In this document: positions 1 to 5,030 of the stretch, in pieces
Layout: each line of letters begins with the position of its first letter
How positions within the stretch are numbered: the first letter of the stretch is position 1
Source of the DNA: Desulfobacteraceae bacterium
GTDB lineage: Bacteria; Desulfobacterota; DSM-4660; Desulfatiglandales; Desulfatiglandaceae
Direction: 5' to 3'
Assembly: GCA_030589715.1 (NCBI GenBank)
Contig: JAUUVE010000087.1
Span: 1 to 7,569, forward strand
DNA length: 7,569 bases
Made by a program: the position numbers and the translations under genes
Notes under the pieces: generated by a model
What the model was told of the DNA's origin: nothing
Seen by the model: the letters and a program-made list of their open reading frames with translations, nothing else
Databases searched by the model: none

Positions 1-237
1 ATGGGAGCCAAGAAGAAGCCGTTTTATCGTTTGGTGGCAGCTGATTCAGAAGCGCCGCGCGATGGAAAATTTCTTGAGACACTGGGTTACTATGACAAAA
101 TGAAAGACCCGGAAGAGATAAAGATTAACGAAGATAAGGTGAGGTACTGGCTCGAAAATGGGGCACTTGTCTCGGAGTCTGCCAAGGCTATCTTAAAGAA
201 GGCAGGATCGGTGAAATCCAATCCAGCAAAAAACTGA
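1..237 (+). CDS. rpsP: 30S ribosomal protein S16, 5'-truncated by the window edge
   Basis: S16 is a small structural protein of the 30S body that binds 16S rRNA and supports subunit assembly. The visible 78 residues carry the family pattern MGAKKKPFYRLV, then DSEAPRDGKFLETLGYYD, then IKINEDKVRYWLENGA and a lysine-rich tail. Bacterial S16 normally begins with about nine basic residues (MAVKIRLxR-like) before the MGAKKKPF stretch, so the ATG at position 1 is most likely an internal methionine and the true start lies just upstream of the window. The stop is TGA at 235-237. It is followed after 40 nt by the KH-domain gene, the usual neighbour in many bacteria, in the rpsP-rimM-trmD-rplS operon. 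Identity is secure; only the start is missing. Confidence 0.97.
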   Translation: MGAKKKPFYRLVAADSEAPRDGKFLETLGYYDKMKDPEEIKINEDKVRYWLENGALVSESAKAILKKAGSVKSNPAKN

Positions 238-277
238 GATGACGTGGTGGTGAAAACAAAGACGGGGGTGCATCGAG

Positions 278-508
278 ATGAAGGAACTAATTACATACAT
301 CGCCAAAGCGCTAGTAGACGTGCCCGAAGAAGTCTTCGTCACAGAAATACAGGGTGAGCAGACCTCTGTTATTGAGTTGAAGGTAGCCAAGGAAGATTTG
401 GGAAAGGTCATCGGCAAGCAGGGCCGCACAGCTAGGGCAATGAGGACAATTCTCAGCGCCGCCTCCACCAAGATAAACAAACGATCTGTTTTGGAAATCA
501 TCGAGTAG
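278..508 (+). CDS. khpA: KH-domain RNA-binding protein (KhpA/YlqC family)
   Basis: This is a 76-residue single KH-domain protein. The RNA-binding GxxG loop is visible as GKQG at residues 46-49 within LGKVIGKQGRTARAMRTIL, and the whole protein fits the short KhpA family length. KhpA homologues bind RNA and in Firmicutes pair with KhpB/Jag to affect cell elongation and sRNA binding; whether that partner exists here cannot be seen. The gene lies between rpsP and rimM, the normal place for this family, which suggests a role connected with ribosome or RNA maturation. A G-rich stretch at 264-268 about 9 nt before the ATG may act as a weak ribosome-binding site. The stop TAG at 506-508 is followed by only 2 nt before the next start, implying translational coupling. 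Confidence 0.93.
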   Translation: MKELITYIAKALVDVPEEVFVTEIQGEQTSVIELKVAKEDLGKVIGKQGRTARAMRTILSAASTKINKRSVLEIIE

Positions 509-510
509 CC

Positions 511-1044
511 TTGACCCAGGTCTCCCCCGGCAGTCTGCTCCTTGTGGGCAAGGTAATGCGGCCGCATGGTCTGGAGGGGGTACTCAGGATCTCCTCTTAT
601 GCCGACTCGGAAAGGTCATTTCTGGATAGCGGCAGTGTGTTCCTCAGATCCGTCTGTGGTGAAATCCGTGAGTACCCGGTAAAGGCCGTAAGACCTCACA
701 AGAAAAATTTCTTGATGGAGCTGGAAGGATTAACCTCCATTGACCAGGCAGAAGAGTATAGGGGGGCGGAAATCCTTATAAGGCGAGATACCCTTGTTCG
801 TGAAGAGGATGAATATTTTTGGTTCGAGCTGCTGGGCCTTAAGGTTTACTTGGATACAGGAGAGTACTTAGGTACTATTTCTCAGATCATACCCACGGCT
901 AGCAACGATATATACGTGGTCAAGAAGGGGTCCAGAGAGATCTTGGTCCCTGCCACATATGAAATCGTCCATGAGCTTGATCCAGAAAATGGACGGATGA
1001 TTATTTCAAAGATGGAGGGGCTCTTTGATTTGAATGAAGTTTGA
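511..1044 (+). CDS. rimM: 16S rRNA processing / 30S maturation factor RimM
   Basis: RimM binds ribosomal protein S19 and the 30S head and is needed for efficient late maturation of 16S rRNA. The 177-residue product has the usual two-domain layout: an N-terminal beta-barrel beginning with VGKVMRPHGLEGVLRI (residues 12-27) and ending near YRGAEILI (83-90), then a PRC-barrel domain from about residue 100 with FWFELLGLKVY and LVPATYEIV. The start is TTG at 511, 2 nt after the khpA stop, with no strong Shine-Dalgarno sequence, so coupling to khpA is likely. The next in-frame candidates (GTG 544, ATG 556) would cut into the conserved first strand and are poorer choices. The 3' end overlaps trmD by 11 nt. 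Length is normal for the family. Confidence 0.95.
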   Translation: MTQVSPGSLLLVGKVMRPHGLEGVLRISSYADSERSFLDSGSVFLRSVCGEIREYPVKAVRPHKKNFLMELEGLTSIDQAEEYRGAEILIRRDTLVREEDEYFWFELLGLKVYLDTGEYLGTISQIIPTASNDIYVVKKGSREILVPATYEIVHELDPENGRMIISKMEGLFDLNEV

Positions 1045-1780
1045 TGTCCTCACCATATTCCCTGAAATGTTCTCTGCCTACCTCCACCTCGGGATACTGG
1101 GGCGGGCAATAGAAAGGGGATTGGTGGATGTCAGACTGGTCAATATCCGTGACTTTGCCAGAGGAAGGCATAAGACCACCGATGACCAACCATATGGCGG
1201 GGGAGGGGGAATGGTCATGAAGGCCGGACCTATTCATCGGGCCCTGAAATCAGTTGAAAGGGTAGATGGGCGGAGCCTTGTGATCCTTCTGAGTCCCCAG
1301 GGCAGAAGGCTTGATCAGCCTGCTGCCTGGGAATTGTCAGGGTGGGATCAGCTCATCCTTGTTTGTGGCCGATATGAGGGGGTGGATGAGAGAATAAGGT
1401 CGACCTGTATCGACAGGGAACTATCCATTGGCGATTATATCTTGAGCGGCGGGGAACTGGGGGCCATGGTCCTCATAGAGGCCATCAGCCGCTTGATCCC
1501 GGGTGTCTTGGGTGGAGAGAGATCCAACCTTGAAGACTCCTTTGAAGAAGGATTGCTGGAGTACCCCCAGTATACCCGACCAAAGGTCTTCAATGGAAAG
1601 GAGGTCCCCCCTGTTCTCTTATCGGGGGATCATGAGAAGATTCGCCTCTGGCGTAGGACCGAGTCCTTGAGGAGGACGCTAGAGAGGAGACCCGACCTCT
1701 TTACCAAGGCCAGATTGACCCCCGAAGATGAGATGATTCTGGGCAGACTAAAAAAGGGGATTCCTGAGCAATCAAATTAA
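1034..1780 (+). CDS. trmD: tRNA (guanine-N1-)-methyltransferase TrmD
   Basis: TrmD uses S-adenosylmethionine to methylate N1 of G37, next to the tRNA anticodon, preventing +1 frameshifting. The 248-residue protein is full length. It begins MKFDVLTIFPEMF, has the DDQPYGGGGGMVM loop (50-62), and the SPOUT trefoil-knot segments LSPQGRR (86-92), LILVCGRYEGVDER (107-120) and SIGDYILSGGE (131-141). Residues aligned by eye with the functionally important E. coli Arg154 and Asp169 are R153 in ISRLIPG and D168 in LEDSF. The C-terminal tRNA-binding part has the typical YTRPKVF and VPPVLLSGDH motifs. Its ATG overlaps the end of rimM by 11 nt, and its TAA shares one base with the ATG of the next gene (TAATG), so all three are probably translationally coupled. 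Confidence 0.98.
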   Translation: MKFDVLTIFPEMFSAYLHLGILGRAIERGLVDVRLVNIRDFARGRHKTTDDQPYGGGGGMVMKAGPIHRALKSVERVDGRSLVILLSPQGRRLDQPAAWELSGWDQLILVCGRYEGVDERIRSTCIDRELSIGDYILSGGELGAMVLIEAISRLIPGVLGGERSNLEDSFEEGLLEYPQYTRPKVFNGKEVPPVLLSGDHEKIRLWRRTESLRRTLERRPDLFTKARLTPEDEMILGRLKKGIPEQSN

Positions 1781-2340
1781 TGCGTCTTTATATCGGGCTG
1801 GTTCATTACCCTGTCTATAACAAGAACCATGAAATAATCGCCTCGGCCATAACCCCTGTGGATCTCCATGACATCGCTAGATCGGCCAAGACCTATGGTG
1901 TCAAGAAGTTCTTTGTTATTACTCCGCTTGATGACCAGCAGGGGCTGGCAGAACAGGTCCGGCGGCACTGGACCGAAGGATATGGTGCCAGGTATAACCG
2001 GCACCGAAAAGAGGCCATTGAACTCGTTTCGGTAGTCCCCTCCTTGAAGGGGGCGATCGAAGAAATCACAGAAATTGAAGGAAAGCATCCTCTAGTAATA
2101 GCAACCGATGCCTCTAAGCACAGGGATCGAGTGATCTCATACGAATCGGCAAGAGTTCTCATTCTGGAAGAGCGGGGTGTGATCTTGCTATTTGGAACGG
2201 CCTGGGGTCTTGATAAGGCTGTTATGAAAGGGGCGGATTATATATTGGCCCCCATTTTAGGCAAAGGAGGCTACAATCACCTTTCTGTGAGGACAGCCGC
2301 CGCCATTATTCTGGATCGATTGGTTGGAGACTTTGCATAA
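1780..2340 (+). CDS. SPOUT-fold RNA methyltransferase, Tm1570/COG4752 family
   Basis: The 186-residue product matches the SAM-dependent RNA methyltransferase family typified by Thermotoga maritima Tm1570, a trefoil-knot SPOUT protein. Visible signatures are TPVDLHDIARSAKTYGV (25-41), LLFGTAWGLDK (136-146; the usual pattern is GTGWGL, here GTAWGL), a LAPILGKGG segment (156-164) and YNHLSVRTAAAIILDRL (165-181), the SAM-binding knot at the C-terminus. The gene shares one base with trmD, and I recall some bacteria in which the two proteins are fused, so cooperation with TrmD or action on the same tRNA pool is plausible. As far as I know the RNA substrate is not established, so the function is an inference from fold and position. 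Start ATG overlaps the trmD stop; 44 nt separate its stop from rplS. Confidence 0.88.
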   Translation: MRLYIGLVHYPVYNKNHEIIASAITPVDLHDIARSAKTYGVKKFFVITPLDDQQGLAEQVRRHWTEGYGARYNRHRKEAIELVSVVPSLKGAIEEITEIEGKHPLVIATDASKHRDRVISYESARVLILEERGVILLFGTAWGLDKAVMKGADYILAPILGKGGYNHLSVRTAAAIILDRLVGDFA

Positions 2341-2373
2341 CCCACAGCTCAGGCCCGATAGGAAATAGGGGCC

Positions 2374-2379
2374 AGGAGG
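2374..2379 (+). promoter_or_regulatory. Consensus Shine-Dalgarno for rplS
   Basis: AGGAGG lies 5 nt before the ATG at 2385. It is the best ribosome-binding site in the window and fits the high output expected of a ribosomal protein gene that is separated from its upstream neighbour by 44 nt rather than coupled to it. Confidence 0.85.
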
Positions 2380-2384
2380 AAGAT

Positions 2385-2729
2385 ATGAATGTCATAGAAA
2401 CACTTGAAAAGGAGCAGATGCGCGTTGACATCCCACAGTTTGGACCGGGTGACACGGTCAAAGTGCATGCCAGGATAAGAGAGGGCCAGAAGGAACGGCT
2501 TCAGGTATTCCAGGGGGTCGTCCTAAGGAAGAGAAAAGGGAATACCGGCGCTACCTTTACAGTCAGAAAGGTATCCTACGGCATCGGCGTGGAAAGAATT
2601 TTTCCCCTTCATTCCCCTATGATTGATAAGGTTGAAATAGTATCAAGGGGCAGAGTCCGGAGGGCTCGGCTTTATTATCTCCGGAAACTGAGGGGAAAGG
2701 CCGCCCGTATCAAAGAGTTAAGACCTTAG
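2385..2729 (+). CDS. rplS: 50S ribosomal protein L19
   Basis: L19 sits at the 30S-50S interface of the large subunit and takes part in inter-subunit contacts. The 114-residue protein is normal length and shows the family pattern throughout: PQFGPGDTVKVHARIREG (17-34), RLQVFQGVVLRKRKG (38-52), the TFTVRKVSYGIGVERIFPLHSP segment (58-78, the most conserved part), and the basic tail RRARLYYLRKLRGKAARI (92-109). A consensus AGGAGG ribosome-binding site precedes the ATG. It is downstream of trmD and the SPOUT gene as in the classical rpsP-rimM-trmD-rplS operon, with the extra methyltransferase inserted between trmD and rplS. Confidence 0.98.
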   Translation: MNVIETLEKEQMRVDIPQFGPGDTVKVHARIREGQKERLQVFQGVVLRKRKGNTGATFTVRKVSYGIGVERIFPLHSPMIDKVEIVSRGRVRRARLYYLRKLRGKAARIKELRP

Positions 2730-2772
2730 CGCTTAGGAGTCCATATATTATTCTCAAGGTCTGCTGATTACC

Positions 2773-3474
2773 TTGATACAAAAGACGAAAAGACACGAAG
2801 AACTAGTGTGTCCACCCAAAAATCTCCCCCTTTTCTCTAAAAGCCTCAGCTCCTCAACATGCGATCCATTTTTCCATGAAGGGTTGGCCCGTAAGGCCGG
2901 ATATAATCTGATTGGAGGGGTGGATGAGGCCGGTCGAGGCCCATTGGCGGGCCCGGTTGTGGCTGCCGCAGTGATTGTCCGTCAAGGCACTGATTTGGCT
3001 GGAGTCCGGGATTCAAAGAAAATGACTCCCGGGGCCAGAGAGAAGGCCTTTTCTGATATTCGTCGTCAGGCCCTGGCCATGGGGATAGGGGTTGTTTCCC
3101 ATGACTATATAGACGAATTCAATATCTTAAGAGCTTCTCTTGAGGCCATGAGGCGGGCTGTCTCGGCGTTGGACCCACAGCCGGAGTTCTTGCTGGTAGA
3201 CGGTATCCACATGATTCCTTTACCGGTTCCTCAGAGATGCCTCAAAAAGGGAGATCAGATCAGCCGAAGCATTTCGGCTGCCTCTGTATTGGCCAAGGTA
3301 TATCGTGACAGAATCATGCGTTCATATCACCGCATGTATCCGCTCTATGATTTTGACAAGAATAAAGGGTACGGGACACGTCGGCACCTTGATGCCCTGA
3401 GGCAATATGGTGCATCCCCGATCCATCGCAAAACCTTTAGAGGGGTAACTGGTTTTGACAAGGGAAAGACTTGA
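2773..3474 (+). CDS. rnhB: Ribonuclease HII
   Basis: RNase HII cuts the RNA strand of RNA/DNA hybrids and starts removal of single ribonucleotides misincorporated in DNA. The catalytic acidic residues are visible: D51 and E52 in the GGVDEAGRGPLAGPV motif (48-62), D143 in LLVDGIH, and D179 in KVYRDRIM. The GRG motif follows the first aspartate, and NKGYGTRRHLDAL (197-209) is the typical substrate-binding helix region. The catalytic core starts only near residue 33, so the N-terminus is uncertain. TTG 2773 (weak AAGGT at 2756-2760, 12 nt upstream) and GTG 2806 are both possible; the frame opens at 2737 after a TAG. The first 30 or so residues look low in conservation. The 3' end overlaps yraN by 20 nt. 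Function is secure, start is not. Confidence 0.95.
   Translation: MIQKTKRHEELVCPPKNLPLFSKSLSSSTCDPFFHEGLARKAGYNLIGGVDEAGRGPLAGPVVAAAVIVRQGTDLAGVRDSKKMTPGAREKAFSDIRRQALAMGIGVVSHDYIDEFNILRASLEAMRRAVSALDPQPEFLLVDGIHMIPLPVPQRCLKKGDQISRSISAASVLAKVYRDRIMRSYHRMYPLYDFDKNKGYGTRRHLDALRQYGASPIHRKTFRGVTGFDKGKT
3439..3445 (+). promoter_or_regulatory. Ribosome-binding site supporting the TTG start of yraN
   Basis: AGAGGGG, inside the 3' end of rnhB, ends 9 nt before TTG 3455. It is the main sequence support for starting yraN at this TTG inside rnhB, because the next in-frame TTG at 3485 would remove the conserved LGExGE region. Confidence 0.6.
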
Positions 3475-3823
3475 GCTGGGGGAGTTGGGTGAAGATCTGG
3501 CCCTAAAAAAGATCAAAGGCCTCGGCTACAAAAAGATCGTCCGGAACTATCGCTGCACTTTAGGGGAGGTAGATCTAATCGCAAGGGATGGCGACACCCT
3601 GGTCTTTATAGAAATCAAGACCCGGAGGGGCAAATCCATTGCTTACGCCAAAGAGGCGGTGGATGCCAAAAAGAGACGGCAGCTCTCTAAGGTAGCCCTG
3701 GCGTATTTGAAGTCCAATAACTGTTACGGGGTCAAGGCAAGGTTTGATGTCGTGGCCGTCAGCCTCGCAGGAGACAAACCCCAGATTGAAGTCATACAGA
3801 ATGCCTTTGATCTGGCCTATTAG
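3455..3823 (+). CDS. yraN: YraN / UPF0102 family nuclease-fold protein
   Basis: The 122-residue protein belongs to the YraN (UPF0102) family, which has the PD-(D/E)xK nuclease-like fold related to Holliday-junction resolvases. The putative metal-binding pattern is visible as GEVD (E38, D40) followed by FIEIKTR (E53, K55), with LGELGEDLA at the N-terminus (residues 8-16) and FDVVAV...VIQNAFDLAY at the C-terminus, all typical of the family. A definite biochemical role is not established in most bacteria; a role in DNA processing or uptake has been suggested for relatives. It starts at TTG 3455 within rnhB, overlapping it by 20 nt with a plausible ribosome-binding site, and ends in TAG immediately followed by G, giving a TAGTG junction with rsmI. 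Pairing with rnhB is common in bacterial genomes. Confidence 0.93.
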   Translation: MTRERLELGELGEDLALKKIKGLGYKKIVRNYRCTLGEVDLIARDGDTLVFIEIKTRRGKSIAYAKEAVDAKKRRQLSKVALAYLKSNNCYGVKARFDVVAVSLAGDKPQIEVIQNAFDLAY

Positions 3824-3834
3824 TGGAATTGATA

Positions 3835-4752
3835 ATGAAAGATTCAACCACAATAGATCACCAGATCCGCAATCCGGAATCCGCAATCCGGAATCCGAGT
3901 TTCGGCACCCTGTATGCGGTGTCAACACCCATAGGAAACTTGGAGGATATTACGTTAAGGGCCTTGAGGACCCTCAAGAGCGTGGACATGATAGCCGCCG
4001 AAAATGTGACCCATACAAGGGGGCTGTGTACGCATTACGGCATAAAGTCAAGACTTACCAGCTACAACCAACACAACCGATACGCTAAGACTCCTGAGCT
4101 GATTAAGCGACTCAAATCGGGTCTCGACCTTGCCCTGGTAACGGATGCAGGGACGCCAGGTATTTCCGACCCCGGTGTCCACCTGATAAACAGGGCCCTC
4201 GAGGAAGAAATAAGGGTCACGCCAATTCCGGGTCCATCCGCCCTGATTGCAGCACTTTCAGTCTCAGGTCTGGCTACGGAGCAGTTTCTCTTTTTGGGGT
4301 TTTTGTCAAACAAGCAAGGTAGAAGAAAAAAAGAATTGAAAAAATTGGCCTCCGAACCCCATACCATGGTCTTTTTTGAGGCCCCTCACCGTGTCAAAGA
4401 CATGCTTAGCGATCTAAGAGAGATACTGGGTGATCGGCAGATGGTAATGCATAGAGAGATGACAAAGGTATTCGAAGAGGTCAAGAGGGGACCTGTCAGC
4501 CATATCTTGAAGCATCTGGCTCCAGGTAGTAGGATAAGAGGGGAATTTACATTAGTGGTGGAGGGCAGTGGAAAAGAGAAGGCAATTCACGCCCTAAGTC
4601 AGGAGACCCTTGGCAGGATAGATGAGCTATTGGCCGAGCCAAAAATGAGCGTCAGGGACATAGCGGGTCTCATTTCCAGCCAGGAGGGCCTGACCTACAG
4701 GCAAGTTTACAAAGAATGCCTTGTCAGAAAAAGCCCTTCCGAGGGGATTTGA
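3835..4752 (+). CDS. rsmI: 16S rRNA (cytidine(1402)-2'-O)-methyltransferase RsmI
   Basis: RsmI uses SAM to 2'-O-methylate C1402 in the decoding centre of 16S rRNA. From ATG 3835 the product is 305 residues; GTG 3823, overlapping the yraN stop by one base, would add four. Neither has a strong ribosome-binding site. Tetrapyrrole-methylase-fold motifs are clear: FGTLYAVSTPIGNLEDIT (23-40), LALVTDAGTPGISDPG (99-114), PIPGPSALIAALSVSG (130-145), FFEAPHR (180-186), REMTKVFEEVKRG (207-219) and GEFTLVVEG (236-244). The C-terminal helical domain (about 255-297) is also present. Two oddities: residues 11-21 are encoded by a heptamer repeat and lie outside the conserved core, and the usual AAEDTRHT motif reads AAENVTHT (54-61). 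The stop is 5 nt before ptsH. Confidence 0.96.
   Translation: MKDSTTIDHQIRNPESAIRNPSFGTLYAVSTPIGNLEDITLRALRTLKSVDMIAAENVTHTRGLCTHYGIKSRLTSYNQHNRYAKTPELIKRLKSGLDLALVTDAGTPGISDPGVHLINRALEEEIRVTPIPGPSALIAALSVSGLATEQFLFLGFLSNKQGRRKKELKKLASEPHTMVFFEAPHRVKDMLSDLREILGDRQMVMHREMTKVFEEVKRGPVSHILKHLAPGSRIRGEFTLVVEGSGKEKAIHALSQETLGRIDELLAEPKMSVRDIAGLISSQEGLTYRQVYKECLVRKSPSEGI
3865..3899 (+). repeat. Five tandem heptamers inside the 5' end of rsmI
   Basis: Five head-to-tail 7-nt units run ATCCGCA, ATCCGGA, ATCCGCA, ATCCGGA, ATCCGAG, so the array can also be read as two perfect 14-nt repeats plus a partial unit. It lies in frame in rsmI and encodes IRNPESAIRNPS. The units are short and contiguous with no spacers, so this is simple tandem repetition and not a CRISPR array. 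I recall similar ATCCG-type heptamers between genes in deltaproteobacterial genomes, but cannot check that here. Confidence 0.9.
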
Positions 4753-4757
4753 TTCGG

Positions 4758-5030
4758 ATGGAAGTGGTAAAAAAACTTAGGGTCGGAAACAATTTGGGAT
4801 TACATGCCCGGGCTGCCGCCAGGATAGTGGAGCTGGGCAATCAATTTGATTCGCAGCTCTTCCTCAAGAAGGATACTCAAGAGGCGGATGGCGCAAATAT
4901 ATTATCCATAATTACCCTTGCATGCCCCAAGGGCACAGAGATGGAGGCCCGGATTGTGGGAGAGGATGCGGAGAGTTTTATGCAAAAACTGAGTGAGCTT
5001 TTTGATCAGAGATTCGGAGAAGATAGATGA
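4758..5030 (+). CDS. ptsH: Phosphocarrier protein HPr
   Basis: HPr accepts phosphate from Enzyme I on a histidine and passes it to sugar-specific EIIA domains or regulatory targets. From ATG 4758 the protein is 90 residues, the normal HPr size. The phosphorylated histidine is H16 in LGLHARAAARIVEL (13-26), and the C-terminal half has ADGANILSIITLACPKGTEM (44-62) and GEDA (68-71). S50 aligns with the regulatory Ser46 of other HPrs, although the residues before it (IL) differ from the usual GK or AK, so control by HPr kinase is only possible. An upstream in-frame ATG at 4716 would add 14 residues overlapping rsmI and outside the HPr fold, so 4758 is preferred. The gene is 5 nt after rsmI and overlaps ptsI by 4 nt (ATGA). 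Confidence 0.94.
   Translation: MEVVKKLRVGNNLGLHARAAARIVELGNQFDSQLFLKKDTQEADGANILSIITLACPKGTEMEARIVGEDAESFMQKLSELFDQRFGEDR

Noticed and set aside
1..3. ATG at position 1 as the genuine rpsP start
   Set aside because: S16 proteins have about nine basic residues before the MGAKKKPF segment; this ATG matches the internal methionine, so the gene is cut by the window edge.
193..567. A 124-codon minus-strand ORF
   Set aside because: It is antisense to rpsP, khpA and rimM, all of which are clear genes; composition is that of a shadow frame.
3865..3899. CRISPR array
   Set aside because: Repeat units are 7 nt and contiguous with no spacers, and no cas genes are present.
3575..3928. A 117-codon minus-strand ORF
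   Set aside because: It is antisense to yraN and contains translated heptamer repeat; no domain or start signal is seen.
4716..4757. A 14-residue longer HPr beginning at ATG 4716
   Set aside because: The added residues lie within rsmI, are outside the HPr fold, and ATG 4758 gives the normal family length and position.
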